From Setophaga petechia (lineage: Eukaryota; Chordata; Aves; Passeriformes; Parulidae): a stretch of DNA of 64,000 nt. Where the stretch lies: the NCBI GenBank assembly GCA_024362935.1, contig JANCRA010000060.1:436501-500500 (forward strand), read 5' to 3'. The notes under the pieces are model-generated. The model saw only the letters and a list, made by a program, of their open reading frames with translations. It searched no databases and had not been told where the DNA came from. A program made the position numbers and the translations under genes. Below are positions 12,315-26,364 of this stretch, in pieces (position 1 is the first letter of the stretch; each line of letters opens with the position of its first letter).

Positions 12315-13445
12315 ATGTTTAGTGAGCAGGAAGGTTTTCTCCTTGCGAGACATAGTGAAAAAGCTATTTGCTTAGATGTAGGTGACAAGAAACACTTACT
12401 GCAGTGCGCTGACAAGCTAATTGCTACACAACACTGGGATGGTGTAAGCAGCTTGGAAAGCGATAGAAAACAGTACCTTTCCACTCTCCTGCCTTTCCAC
12501 TCACATTAATACTTGAAAGGAAGGCGTCTTAGACAACTTTCTTTTTCTTGTTGCAAAACCCTCTGCACCCCTCTGTGCAACTTCTAGAACACGATAGGAG
12601 ATGTTTAGTGAGGAGGAACGTTTTGTCCTTGCGAGACATAGTGAAAAAGCTATTTGCTTAGATGTAGGTGACAAGAAACACTTACTGCAGTGCACTGACA
12701 AGCTAATTGCTACACAACACTGGGATGGTGTAAGCAGCTTGCAAAGTGATAGAAAACAGTACCTTTCCACTCTCCTGCCTTTCCACTCACATTAATACTT
12801 GAAAGGAAGGCGTCTTAGACAACTTTCTTTTTCTTGTTGCAAAACCCTCTGCAGCCCTCTGTGCAACTTCTAGAACACGATAGGAGATGTTTAGTGAGGA
12901 GGAAGGTTTTCTCCTTGCGAGACATAGTGAAAAAGCTATTTGCTTAGATGTAGGTGACAAGAAACACTTACTGCAGTGCACTGACAAGCTAATTGCTACA
13001 CAACACTGGGATGGTGTAAGCAGCTTGCAAAGTGATAGAAAACAGTACCTTTCCACTCTCCTGCCTTTCCACTCACATTAATACTTGAAAGGAAGGCGTC
13101 TTAGACAACTTTCTTTTTCTTGTTGCAAAACCCTCTGCAGCCCTCTGTGCAACTTCTAGAACACGATAGGAGATGTTTAGTGAGGAGGAAGGTTTTCTCC
13201 TTGCGAGACCTAGTGAAAAAGCTATTTGCTTAGATGTAGGTGACAAGAAACACTTACTGCAGTGCACTGACAAGCTAATTGCTACACAACACTGGGATTG
13301 TGTGCCCAGCTTGCAAAGTGATAGAAAACAGTACCTTTCCACTCTTCCTGCCTTTTCCATGCACATTACTATTCGAATGGAAAGAATTTTAGACAACTTT
13401 CTTTGGCTTCTTGCAAAACACTCTGCACACCTCTGCAATCTCTAG
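12315..13445 (+). repeat. Family B cassette in U4
   Basis: Copy of the U1 cassette with the same four-monomer order and 2-bp deletion. Private change near 13210: gagaccta for gagacata. Confidence 0.88.
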
Positions 13446-14384
13446 AAGTCGATGGGAGATATTTTCTGAACTGGCTCAGTTTCTCTTTGCAAGACATGGG
13501 GAAAAAGCAATTTGCTTAGATATAGGTGAAAAGAGGCACCTACTACAGTGCACTGCAAGCTAATTGCTGCACAACACGCAGATTGTGTAAGCAGGTTGCA
13601 AACTGATAGAAAACAGTACCTCTCCCTTCTCCTGCCTTTTCTATTCACATTTCTATTTGAATGCAAGGCGTTTTAGACAACTTTCTTTTGCTTCTTGCAA
13701 AACACTCTGCACACCTGCCTGCAATCTCTAGAACTCGATGGGAGATGTTTTCTGAACTGGCTCAGTTTCTCCTTGCGAGACATGGGGAAAAAGCAATTTG
13801 CTTAGATGCAGGTGAAAAGAGGCACCTACTACAGTGCACTGAAAAACTAATTGCTGCACAACTCTGGGATTGTGTAAGCAGCTTACAAACAGATAGAAAA
13901 CAGCACCTTTCCACTCTCCTGCCTTTTCCATTCGCATTACTATTCGAATGGCAGCAGTTTTGGACAACTTTCTTTTGCTTCTTGCAAAACACTCTGCACA
14001 CCTCCGTGCAACTTCTAGAAAAAATGAGAGTTGTTTTCTGAACTGGTACAGTTTCTCCTGAAGAGATATAATGCAAACGCTACTGGCTTAGATGTAGTAA
14101 CAATAGGCAATTATTACAGTGCACTGCAAAGTCAATCGTAGTAGAACACTGAGATTGTGTGTCCAGCTTGCAAACTGGTAGAAAACAGTACCTATCCGCT
14201 CTCCTGCATTTTCCCTTTCCAGGAACATTCGAATTGATGGCTTTTTTGGACAAGTTACTTTTTCTTGTTGCAAAACCCTCTGCAGACCTGCCTGCAACCT
14301 CTAGAGCACGATGGGAGGTTTTTTGTGAACAGACACAGTTTCTCCTGGCGAGACATAATGAAAAAGCTTTTTGCTAAGGTGTAG

Positions 14385-14584
14385 CCGGCAGGAGACGCTA
14401 AAGACCAGGAGACGGAGCACTGTGCCTTTAAGCGCCGCTTCCGGGTGTCTGTCGGCCGTAGCTGTTCTCCGGAGCACGCCGCGATCTGCGTAACGACACC
14501 AGATTCTTCGCGCCAAGAAGCGTCTTCTCCTTCTCCGGGAAACAGAGACTGCGGCAGCTTCTGAACGGCGAACTACGAAGCGGC
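14385..14584. other. CpG-rich box 5
   Basis: Consensus copy at the end of a family B core, showing that the box is the same in both core families. Confidence 0.75.
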
Positions 14585-16829
14585 ACAAAACTGGGATTGG
14601 GTAAGCAGCTTTCAAAGTGATAAAAAACAGTACTTTCCCACTCTCTTGCCTTTCCCTTCACAATAATACTTGAAAGGAAGGCGTCTTAGACAAGTTTCTT
14701 TTTCTTCTTACAGAACACACTGCAGCCCTCTGTGCAACTTCTAGAACACGATAGGAGATGTTTAGTGAGCAAGAAGGTTTTCTCCTTGCTAGACAGAGGG
14801 ATAAAGCTATTTGCTTAGATGTAGGTGACAAGAAACACTTACTGCAGTGCACTGAAAATGTAACAGCTACACAGCACTGCGATTGTGTTAGCAGCCTGCA
14901 AAGTGCTAGAAAACAGTACTTTTCCACTCTCTTGCCTTTCCCTTCACATTAATACTTGAAAGGAAGGCATCTTAGACAACTTTCTTTTTCTTGTTACAGA
15001 ACACACTGCAGCCCTCAGTGCAACTTCTAGAACACGATAGGAGATGTTTAGTGAGCAAGAAGGTTTTCTCCTTGCGAGACATAGTGAAAAAGCTATTTGC
15101 TTAGATGTAGGTGAGAAGAAACACTTACTGCAGTGCCCTGAAAAACTAACTGCTACACAGCTCTGCGATTGTGTTAGCAGCCTGCAAAGTGCTAGAAAAC
15201 AGTACTTTCCCACTCTCTTGCCTTTCCCTTCACATTAATACTTGAAAGGAAGGCGTCTTAGACAACTTTCTTTTTCTTGTGTCAAAAAACTCTGCAGCCC
15301 TCTGTGCAACTTCTACAACACGATGGAAGTTGTTTAGTGAGCAGGAAGGTTTTCTCCTTGCGAGACATAGTGAAAAAGCTATTTGCTCAGATGTAGGTAT
15401 CAAGAAACACTTACTGCCGTGCACTGACAAGCTAATTGCTACACAGCACTGCGATTGTGTTAGCAGCTCTCAAAGTGCTAGAAAACAGTACTTTCCCACT
15501 CTCTTGCCTTTCCCTTCACATTAATACTTGAAAGGAAGGCGTCTTAGACAACTTTCTTTTTCTTGCTGCAAAACAGTCTGCAGCCCTCTGTGCAACCTGT
15601 ACAGCACGATGGAAGTTGTTTAATGAGCAGGAACATTTTCTCCTAGTGAGAGATAGTGAAAAAGCTTTTTGCTTAGATGTAGGTTACCACAGGCAGTTAC
15701 TGCAGTGCACTTCAAAGCTAATAGATGCACAACACTGGGATTGTGTGCCCAGCTTGCAAAGTGATAGAAAACAGTACCTTTCCACTCTTCCTGCCTTTTC
15801 CATGCACATTACTATTCGAATGGAAAGAATTTTAGACAACTTTCTTTGGCTTCTTGCAAAACACTCTGCACACCTGCCTGCAATCTCTAGAAGTCGATGG
15901 GAGATATTTTCTGAACTGGCTCAGTTTCTCTTTGCAAGACATGGGGAAAAAGCAATTTGCTTAGATATAGGTGAAAAGAGGCACCTACTACAGTGCACTG
16001 CAAGCTAATTGCTGCACAACACGCAGATTGTGTAAGCAGGTTGCAAACTGATAGAAAACAGTACCTCTCCCTTCTCCTGCCTTTTCTATTCACATTTCTA
16101 TTTGAATGCAAGGCGTTTTAGACAACTTTCTTTTGCTTCTTGCAAAACACTCTGCACACCTGCCTGCAATCTCTAGAACTCGATGGGAGATGTTTTCTGA
16201 ACTGGCTCAGTTTCTCCTTGCGAGACATGGGGAAAAAGCAATTTGCTTAGATGCAGGTGAAAAGAGGCACCTACTACAGTGCACTGAAAAACTAATTGCT
16301 GCACAACTCTGGGATTGTGTAAGCAGCTTACAAACAGATAGAAAACAGCACCTTTCCACTCTCCTGCCTTTTCCATTCGCATTACTATTCGAATGGCAGC
16401 AGTTTTGGACAACTTTCTTTTGCTTCTTGCAAAACACTCTGCACACCTCCGTGCAACTTCTAGAAAAAATGAGAGTTGTTTTCTGAACTGGTACAGTTTC
16501 TCCTGAAGAGATATAATGCAAACGCTACTGGCTTAGATGTAGTAACAATAGGCAATTATTACAGTGCACTGCAAAGTCAATCGTAGTAGAACACTGAGAT
16601 TGTGTGTCCAGCTTGCAAACTGGTAGAAAACAGTACCTATCCGCTCTCCTGCATTTTCCCTTTCCAGGAACATTCGAATTGATGGCTTTTTTGGACAAGT
16701 TACTTTTTCTTGTTGCAAAACCCTCTGCAGACCTGCCTGCAACCTCTAGAGCACGATGGGAGGTTTTTTGTGAACAGACACAGTTTCTCCTGGCGAGACA
16801 TAATGAAAAAGCTTTTTGCTAAGGTGTAG
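14385..16829 (+). repeat. HOR unit U5, 2445 bp, 3 variable monomers, family A
   Basis: Box 5 to box 6. Contains P (14758), the gccctg-variant monomer (15044) and S (15330), then a core from 15616. It is U2 minus one 286-bp monomer (the equivalent of 5709 is missing). Confidence 0.93.
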
Positions 16830-17029
16830 CCGGCAGGAGACGCTAAAGACCAGGAGACGGAGCACTGTGCCTTTAAGCGCCGCTTCCGGGTGTCTGTCGG
16901 CCGTAGCTGTTCTCCGGAGCACGCCGCGATCTGCGTAACGACACCAGATTCTTCGCGCCAAGAAGCGTCTTCTCCTTCTCCGGGAAACAGAGACTGCGGC
17001 AGCTTCTGAACGGCGAACTACGAAGCGGC
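16830..17029. other. CpG-rich box 6
   Basis: Consensus copy at the end of a family A core. Confidence 0.75.
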
Positions 17030-20000
17030 ACAAAACTGGGATTGGGTAAGCAGCTTTCAAAGTGATAAAAAACAGTACTTTCCCACTCTCTTGCCTTTCC
17101 CTTCACAATAATACTTGAAAGGAAGGCGTCTTAGACAAGTTTCTTTTTCTTCTTACAGAACACACTGCAGCCCTCTGTGCAACTTCTAGAACACGATAGG
17201 AGATGTTTAGTGAGCAAGAAGGTTTTCTCCTTGCTAGACAGAGGGATAAAGCTATTTGCTTAGATGTAGGTGACAAGAAACACTTACTGCAGTGCACTGA
17301 AAATGTAACAGCTACACAGCACTGCGATTGTGTTACCAGCCTGCAAAGTGCTAGAAAACAGTACTTTCCCACTCTCTTGCCTTTCCCTTCACATTAATAC
17401 TTGAAAGGAAGGCATCTTAGACAACTTTCTTTTTCTTCCTGCAAAACACACTGCAGCCCTCTGTGCAACTTCTAGAACACGATAGGAAATGTTTAGTGAG
17501 CAGGAAGGTTTTCTCCTTGCGAGACATAGTGAAAAAGCTATTTGCTTAGATGTAGGTGACAAGAAACACTTACTGCAGTGCACTGAAAAGCTAACTGCTA
17601 CACAGCACTGCGATTGTGTTAGCAGCCTGCAAAGTGCTAGAAAACAGTACTTTCCCACTCTCTTGCCTTTCCCTTCACAATAATACTTGAAAGGAAGGCA
17701 TCTTAGACAACTTTCTTTTTCTTGTGTCAAAAAACTCTGCAGCCCTCTCTGTAACATCTACAACACGATGGAAGTTGTTTAGTGAGCAGGAAGGTTTTCT
17801 CCTTGCGAGACATAGTGAAAAAGCTTTTTGCTTAGATGTAGGTGACAAGAAACACTTACTGCAGTGCACTGAACAGCTAACTGCTACACAGCACTAGGAC
17901 TGTGTTAGCAGCGTGCAAAGTGCTAGAAAACAGTACTTTCCCACTCTCTTGCCTTTCCCTTCACATTAATACTTGAAAGGAAGGCATCTTAGACAACTTT
18001 CTTTTTCTTGCTGCAAAACACACTGCAGCCCTCTGTGCAACTTCTAGAACACGATAGGAAATGTTTAGTGAGCAGGAAGGTTTTCTCCTTGCGAGACATA
18101 GTGAAAAAGCTTTTTGCTTAGATGTAGGTGACAAGAAACACTTACTGCAGTGCACTGAGCAGCTAACTGCTACACAGCACTAGGATTGTGTTAGCAGCTT
18201 GCAAAGTGCTAGAAAACAGTACTTTCCCACTCTCTTGCCTTTCCCTTCACATTAATACTTGAAAGCAAGGCGTCTTAGACAACTTTCTTTTACATTTTGC
18301 AAAACACACTGCAGCCCTCTGTGCAACTTCTACAACACGATGGAAGTTGTTTAGTGAGAAGCAACGTTTTCCCCTTGCGAGACAAAGTGAAAAAGCTATT
18401 TGCTCAGATGTAGGTATCAAGAAACACTTACTGCAGTGCACTGACAAGCTAATTGCTACACAGCGCTGCGATTGTGTTAGCAGCTTGCAAAGTGCTAGAA
18501 AACAGTACTTTCCCACTCTCTTGCCTTTCCCTTCACATTAATACTTGAAAGGAAGGCGTCTTAGACAACTTTCTTTTTCTTGTTACAGAACACACTGCAG
18601 CCCTCTGTGAAACTTCTAGAACACGATAAGAGATGTTTAGTGAGCAAGAAGGTTTTCTCCTTGCGAGACATAGTGAAAAAGCTATTTGCTTAGATGTAGG
18701 TGACAAGAAACACTTACTGCAGTGCACTGAAAAGCTAACTGCTACACAGCACTGCGATTGTGTTAGCAGCCTGCAAAGTGCTAGAAAACAGTACTTTCCA
18801 ACTCTCTTGCCTTTCCCTTCACATTAATACTTGAAAGGAAGGCATCTTAGACAACTTTCTTTTTCTTGTTACAGAACACACTGCAGCCCTCAGTGCAACT
18901 TCTAGAACACGATAGGAGATGTTTAGTGAGCAAGAAGGTTTTCTCCTTGCGAGACATAGTGAAAAAGCTATTTGCTTAGATGTAGGTGAGAAGAAACACT
19001 TACTGCAGTGCACTGAAAAACTAACTGCTACACAGCTCTGCGATTGTGTTAGCAGCCTGCAAAGTGCTAGAAAACAGTACTTTCTCACTCTCTTGCCTTT
19101 CCCTTCACATTAATACTTGAAAGGAAGGCCTCTTAGACAACTTTCTTTTTCTTGTGTCAAAAAACTCTGCAGCCTTCTGTGCAACTTCTACAACACGATG
19201 GAAGTTGTTTAGTGAGCAGGAAGGTTTTCTCCTTGCGAGACATAGTGAAAAAGCTATTTGCTCAGATGTAGGTATCAAGAAACACTTACTGCCGTGCACT
19301 GACAAGCTAATTGCTACACAGCACTGCGATTGTGTTAGCAGCTCTCAAAGTGCTAGAAAACAGTACTTTCCCACTCTCTTGCCTTTCCCTTCACATTAAT
19401 ACTTGAAAGGAAGGCGTCTTAGACAACTTTCTTTTTCTTGCTGCAAAACAGTCTGCAGCCCTCTGTGCAACCTCTACAGCACGATGGAAGTTGTTTAATG
19501 AGCAGGAACATTTTCTCCTAGTGAGAGATAGTGAAAAAGCTTTTTGCTTAGATGTAGGTTACCACAGGCAGTTACTGCAGTGCACTTCAAAGCTAATAGA
19601 TGCACAACACTGGGATTGTGTGCCCAGCTTGCAAAGTGATAGAAAACAGTACCTTTCCACTCTTCCTGCCTTTTCCATGCACATTACTATTCGAATGGAA
19701 AGAATTTTAGACAACTTTCTTTGGCTTCTTGCAAAACACTCTGCACACCTGCCTGCAATCTCTAGAAGTCGATGGGAGATATTTTCTGAACTGGCTCAGT
19801 TTCTCTTTGCAAGACATGGGGAAAAAGCAATTTGCTTAGATATAGGTGAAAAGAGGCACCTACTACAGTGCACTGCAAGCTAATTGCTGCACAACACGCA
19901 GATTGTGTAAGCAGGTTGCAAACTGATAGAAAACAGTACCTCTCCCTTCTCCTGCCTTTTCTATTCACATTTCTATTTGAATGCAAGGCGTTTTAGACAA

Positions 20001-20704
20001 CTTTCTTTTGCTTCTTGCAAAACACTCTGCACACCTGCCTGCAATCTCTAGAACTCGATGGGAGATGTTTTCTGAATTGGCTCAGTTTCTCCTTGCGAGA
20101 CATGGGGAAAAAGCAATTTGCTTAGATGCAGGTGAAAAGAGGCACCTACTACAGTGCACTGAAAAACTAATTGCTGCACAACTCTGGGATTGTGTAAGCA
20201 GCTTACAAACAGATAGAAAACAGCACCTTTCCACTCTCCTGCCTTTTCCATTCGCATTACTATTCGAATGGCAGCAGTTTTGGACAACTTTCTTTTGCTT
20301 CTTGCAAAACACTCTGCACACCTCCGTGCAACTTCTAGAAAAAATGAGAGTTGTTTTCTGAACTGGTACAGTTTCTCCTGAAGAGATATAATGCAAACGC
20401 TACTGGCTTAGATGTAGTAACAATAGGCAATTATTACAGTGCACTGCAAAGTCAATCGTAGTATAACACTGGGATTGTGTGTCCAGCTTGCAAACTGGTA
20501 GAAAACAGTACCTATCCGCTCTCCTGCATTTTCCCTTTCCAGGAACATTCGAATTGATGGCTTTTTTGGACAAGTTACTTTTTCTTGTTGCAAAACCCTC
20601 TGCAGACCTGCCTGCAACCTCTAGAGCACGATGGGAGGTTTTTTGTGAACAGACACAGTTTCTCCTGGCGAGACATAATGAAAAAGCTTTTTGCTAAGGT
20701 GTAG
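16830..20704 (+). repeat. HOR unit U6, 3875 bp, 8 variable monomers, family A
   Basis: Box 6 to box 7. Order: 17203 (P), 17489, 17775, 18061, 18347 (K), 18633, 18919, 19205 (S), core from 19491. It resembles U3 with two extra monomers (17775, 18061) before K. Those two carry a tag in the gcactagga stretch. Confidence 0.93.
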
Positions 20705-20904
20705 CCGGCAGGAGACGCTAAAGACCAGGAGACGGAGCACTGTGCCTTTAAGCGCCGCTTCCGGGTGTCTGTCGGCCGTAGCTGTTCTCCGGAGCACGCC
20801 GCGATCTGCGTAACGACACCAGATTCTTCGCGCCAAGAAGCGTCTTCTCCTTCTCCAGGAAACAGAGACTGCGGCAGCTTCTGAACGGCGAACTACGAAG
20901 CGGC
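20705..20904. other. CpG-rich box 7
   Basis: One CpG transition at 20857 (ccggg to ccagg), a deamination-type change. Confidence 0.75.
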
Positions 20905-21363
20905 ACAAAACTGGGATTGGGTAAGCAGCTTTCAAAGTGATAAAAAACAGTACTTTCCCACTCTCTTGCCTTTCCCTTCACAATAATACTTGAAAGGAAG
21001 GCGTCTTAGACAAGTTTCTTTTTCTTCTTACAGAACACACTGCAGCCCTCTGTGCAACTTCTAGAACACGATAGGAGATGTTTAGTGAGCAAGAAGGTTT
21101 TCTCCTTGCTAGACAGAGGGATAAAGCTATTTGCTTAGATGTAGGTGACAAGAAACACTTACTGCAGTGCACTGAAAATGTAACTGCTACACAGCACTGC
21201 GATTGTGTTACCAGCCTGCAAAGTGCTAGAAAACAGTACTTTCCCACTCTCTTGCCTTTCCCTTCACATTAATACTTGAAAGGAAGGCGTCTTAGACAAC
21301 TTTCTTTTTCTTCCTGCAAAACACACTGCAGCCCTCTGTGCAACTTCTAGAACACGATAGGAA

Positions 21364-22494
21364 ATGTTTAGTGAGCAGGAAGGTTTTCTCCTTGCGAGAC
21401 ATAGTGAAAAAGCTATTTGCTTAGATGTAGGTGACAAGAAACACTTACTGCAGTGCACTGACAAGCTAATTGCTACACAACACTGGGATGGTGTAAGCAG
21501 CTTGGAAAGCGATAGAAAACAGTACCTTTCCACTCTCCTGCCTTTCCACTCACATTAATACTTGAAAGGAAGGCGTCTTAGACAACTTTCTTTTTCTTGT
21601 TGCAAAACCCTCTGCACCCCTCTGTGCAACTTCTAGAACACGATAGGAGATGTTTAGTGAGGAGGAACGTTTTGTCCTTGCGAGACATAGTGAAAAAGCT
21701 ATTTGCTTAGATGTAGGTGACAAGAAACACTTACTGCAGTGCACTGACAAGCTAATTGCTACACAACACTGGGATGGTGTAAGCAGCTTGCAAAGTGATA
21801 GAAAACAGTACCTTTCCACTCTCCTGCCTTTCCACTCACATTAATACTTGAAAGGAAGGCGTCTTAGACAACTTTCTTTTTCTTGTTGCAAAACCCTCTG
21901 CAGCCCTCTGTGCAACTTCTAGAACACGATAGGAGATGTTTAGTGAGGAGGAAGGTTTTCTCCTTGCGAGACATAGTGAAAAAGCTATTTGCTTAGATGT
22001 AGGTGACAAGAAACACTTACTGCAGTGCACTGACAAGCTAATTGCTACACAACACTGGGATGGTGTAAGCAGCTTGCAAAGTGATAGAAAACAGTACCTT
22101 TCCACTCTCCTGCCTTTCCACTCATATTAATACTTGAAAGGAAGGCGTCTTAGACAACTTTCTTTTTCTTGTTGCAAAACCCTCTGCAGCCCTCTGTGCA
22201 ACTTCTAGAACACGATAGGAGATGTTTAGTGAGGAGGAAGGTTTTCTCCTTGCGAGACATAGTGAAAAAGCTATTTGCTTAGATGTAGGTGACAAGAAAC
22301 ACTTACTGCAGTGCACTGACAAGCTAATTGCTACACAACACTGGGATTGTGTGCCCAGCTTGCAAAGTGATAGAAAACAGTACCTTTCCACTCTTCCTGC
22401 CTTTTCCATGCACATTACTATTCGAATGGAAAGAATTTTAGACAACTTTCTTTGGCTTCTTGCAAAACACTCTGCACACCTCTGCAATCTCTAG
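21364..22494 (+). repeat. Family B cassette in U7
   Basis: Copy of the cassette. Its first monomer has gcactgac where the U1 and U4 copies have gcgctgac. A private ctcatatt occurs near 22123. Confidence 0.88.
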
Positions 22495-23433
22495 AAGTCG
22501 ATGGGAGATATTTTCTGAACTGGCTCAGTTTCTCTTTGCAAGACATGGGGAAAAAGCAATTTGCTTAGATATAGGTGAAAAGAGGCACCTACTACAGTGC
22601 ACTGCAAGCTAATTGCTGCACAACACGCAGATTGTGTAAGCAGGTTGCAAACTGATAGAAAACAGTACCTCTCCCTTCTCCTGCCTTTTCTATTCACATT
22701 TCTATTTGAATGCAAGGCGTTTTAGACAACTTTCTTTTGCTTCTTGCAAAACACTCTGCACACCTGCCTGCAATCTCTAGAACTCGATGGGAGATGTTTT
22801 CTGAACTGGCTCAGTTTCTCCTTGCGAGACATGGGGAAAAAGCAATTTGCTTAGATGCAGGTGAAAAGAGGCACCTACTACAGTGCACTGAAAAACTAAT
22901 TGCTGCACAACTCTGGGATTGTGTAAGCAGCTTACAAACAGATAGAAAACAGCACCTTTCCACTCTCCTGCCTTTTCCATTCGCATTACTATTCGAATGG
23001 CAGCAGTTTTGGACAACTTTCTTTTGCTTCTTGCAAAACACTCTGCACACCTCCGTGCAACTTCTAGAAAAAATGAGAGTTGTTTTCTGAACTGGTACAG
23101 TTTCTCCTGAAGAGATATAATGCAAATGCTACTGGCTTAGATGTAGTAACAATAGGCAATTATTACAGTGCACTGCAAAGTCAATCGTAGTATAACACTG
23201 GGATTGTGTGTCCAGCTTGCAAACTGGTAGAAAACAGTACCTATCCGCTCTCCTGCATTTTCCCTTTCCAGGAACATTCGAATTGATGGCTTTTTTGGAC
23301 AAGTTACTTTTTCTTGTTGCAAAACCCTCTGCAGACCTGCCTGCAACCTCTAGAGCACGATGGGAGGTTTTTTGTGAACAGACACAGTTTCTCCTGGCGA
23401 GACATAATGAAAAAGCTTTTTGCTAAGGTGTAG

Positions 23434-23633
23434 CCGGCAGGAGACGCTAAAGACCAGGAGACGGAGCACTGTGCCTTTAAGCGCCGCTTCCGGGTGTCTG
23501 TCGGCCGTAGCTGTTCTCCGGAGCACGCCGCGATCTGCGTAACGACACCAGATTCTTCGCGCCAAGAAGCGTCTTCTCCTTCTCCGGGAAACAGAGACTG
23601 CGGCAGCTTCTGAACGGCGAACTACGAAGCGGC
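23434..23633. other. CpG-rich box 8
   Basis: Consensus copy at the end of a family B core. Confidence 0.75.
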
Positions 23634-26164
23634 ACAAAACTGGGATTGGGTAAGCAGCTTTCAAAGTGATAAAAAACAGTACTTTCCCACTCTCTTGCCT
23701 TTCCCTTCACAATAATACTTGAAAGGAAGGCGTCTTAGACAAGTTTCTTTTTCTTCTTACAGAACACACTGCAGCCCTCTGTGCAACTTCTAGAACACGA
23801 TAGGAGATGTTTAGTGAGCAAGAAGGTTTTCTCCTTGCTAGACAGAGGGATAAAGCTATTTGCTTAGATGTAGGTGACAAGAAACACTTACTGCAGTGCA
23901 CTGAAAATGTAACTGCTACACAGCACTGCGATTGTGTTACCAGCCTGCAAAGTGCTAGAAAACAGTACTTTCCCACTCTCTTGCCTTTCCCTTCACATTA
24001 ATACTTGAAAGGAAGGCATCTTAGACAACTTTCTTTTTCTTGTTACAGAACACACTGCAGCCCTCTGTGAAATTTCTAGAACACGATAAGAGATGATTAG
24101 TGAGGGGGAAGGTTTTCTCCTTGCGAGACATAGTGAAAAAGCTATTTGCTTAGATGTAGGTGACTAGAAACACTTACTGCAGTGCACTGAAAAGCTAACT
24201 GCTACACAGCACTGCGATTGTGTTAGCAGCCTGCAAAGTGCTAGAAAACAGTACTTTCCAACTCTCTTGCCTTTCCCTTCACATTAATACTTGAAAGGAA
24301 GGCATCTTAGACAACTTTCTTTTTCTTGTTACAGAACACACTGCAGCCCTCAGTGCAACTTCTAGAACACGATAGGAGATGTTTAGTGAGCAAGAAGGTT
24401 TTCTCCTTGCGAGACATAGTGAAAAAGCTATTTGCTTAGATGTAGGTGAGAAGAAACACTTACTGCAGTGCCCTGAAAAACTAACTGCTACACAGCTCTG
24501 CGATTGTGTTAGCAGCCTGCAAAGTGCTAGAAAACAGTACTTTCCCACTCTCTTGCCTTTCCCTTCACATTAATACTTGAAAGGAAGGCGTCTTAGACAA
24601 CTTTCTTTTTCTTGTGTCAAAAAACTCTGCAGCCCTCTGTGCAACTTCTACAACACGATGGAAGTTGTTTAGTGAGCAGGAAGGTTTTCTCCTTGCGAGA
24701 CATAGTGAAAAAGCTATTTGCTCAGATGTAGGTATCAAGAAACACTTACTGCCGTGCACTGACAAGCTAATTGCTACACAGCACTGCGATTGTGTTAGCA
24801 GCTCTCAAAGTGCTAGAAAACAGTACTTTCCCACTCTCTTGCCTTTCCCTTCACATTAATACTTGAAAGGAAGGCGTCTTAGACAACTTTCTTTTTCTTG
24901 CTGCAAAACAGTCTGCAGCCCTCTGTGCAACCTGTACAGCACGATGGAAGTTGTTTAATGAGCAGGAACATTTTCTCCTAGTGAGAGATAGTGAAAAAGC
25001 TTTTTGCTTAGATGTAGGTTACCACAGGCAGTTACTGCAGTGCACTTCAAAGCTAATAGATGCACAACACTGGGATTGTGTGCCCAGCTTGCAAAGTGAT
25101 AGAAAACAGTACCTTTCCACTCTTCCTGCCTTTTCCATGCACATTACTATTCGAATGGAAAGAATTTTAGACAACTTTCTTTGGCTTCTTGCAAAACACT
25201 CTGCACACCTGCCTGCAATCTCTAGAAGTCGATGGGAGATATTTTCTGAACTGGCTCAGTTTCTCTTTGCAAGACATGGGGAAAAAGCAATTTGCTTAGA
25301 TATAGGTGAAAAGAGGCACCTACTACAGTGCACTGCAAGCTAATTGCTGCACAACACGCAGATTGTGTAAGCAGGTTGCAAACTGATAGAAAACAGTACC
25401 TCTCCCTTCTCCTGCCTTTTCTATTCACATTTCTATTTGAATGCAAGGCGTTTTAGACAACTTTCTTTTGCTTCTTGCAAAACACTCTGCACACCTGCCT
25501 GCAATCTCTAGAACTCGATGGGAGATGTTTTCTGAACTGGCTCAGTTTCTCCTTGCGAGACATGGGGAAAAAGCAATTTGCTTAGATGCAGGTGAAAAGA
25601 GGCACCTACTACAGTGCACTGAAAAACTAATTGCTGCACAACTCTGGGATTGTGTAAGCAGCTTACAAACAGATAGAAAACAGCACCTTTCCACTCTCCT
25701 GCCTTTTCCATTCGCATTACTATTCGAATGGCAGCAGTTTTGGACAACTTTCTTTTGCTTCTTGCAAAACACTCTGCACACCTCCGTGCAACTTCTAGAA
25801 AAAATGAGAGTTGTTTTCTGAACTGGTACAGTTTCTCCTGAAGAGATATAATGCAAACGCTACTGGCTTAGATGTAGTAACAATAGGCAATTATTACAGT
25901 GCACTGCAAAGTCAATCGTAGTAGAACACTGAGATTGTGTGTCCAGCTTGCAAACTGGTAGAAAACAGTACCTATCCGCTCTCCTGCATTTTCCCTTTCC
26001 AGGAACATTCGAATTGATGGCTTTTTTGGACAAGTTACTTTTTCTTGTTGCAAAACCCTCTGCAGACCTGCCTGCAACCTCTAGAGCACGATGGGAGGTT
26101 TTTTGTGAACAGACACAGTTTCTCCTGGCGAGACATAATGAAAAAGCTTTTTGCTAAGGTGTAG
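23434..26164 (+). repeat. HOR unit U8, 2731 bp, 4 variable monomers, family A
   Basis: Box 8 to box 9. The second variable monomer (near 24093) has private variants: atgattagtgaggggg at its landmark and ggtgactagaaac further on. U11 has the same monomer near 33426, 9333 bp away, in the same order of neighbours. Confidence 0.93.
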
Positions 26165-26364
26165 CCGGCAGGAGACGCTAAAGACCAGGAGACGGAGCAC
26201 TGTGCCTTTAAGCGCCGCTTCCGGGTGTCTGTCGGCCGTAGCTGTTCTCCGGAGCACGCCGCGATCTGCGTAACGACACCAGATTCTTCGCGCCAAGAAG
26301 CGTCTTCTCCTTCTCCGGGAAACAGAGACTGCGGCAGCTTCTGAACGGCGAACTACGAAGCGGC
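26165..26364. other. CpG-rich box 9
   Basis: Consensus copy at the end of a family A core. Confidence 0.75.

Larger units (their letters stand above)
11084..14384 (+). repeat. HOR unit U4, 3301 bp, 6 variable monomers, family B
   Basis: Box 4 to box 5. P (11457), 11743 and 12029 are followed by the B cassette (12315, 12601, 12887) and the hybrid core start at 13173. The 12029 monomer carries the ctctctgtaacatc variant found otherwise near 17747 in U6, so the left third of U4 matches U6 while the rest matches U1 and U7. Confidence 0.93.
20705..23433 (+). repeat. HOR unit U7, 2729 bp, 4 variable monomers, family B
   Basis: Box 7 to box 8. Same composition as U1: P (21078), B cassette (21364, 21650, 21936) and hybrid core start at 22222, with the 2-bp deletion in the second core monomer. 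Confidence 0.93.
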
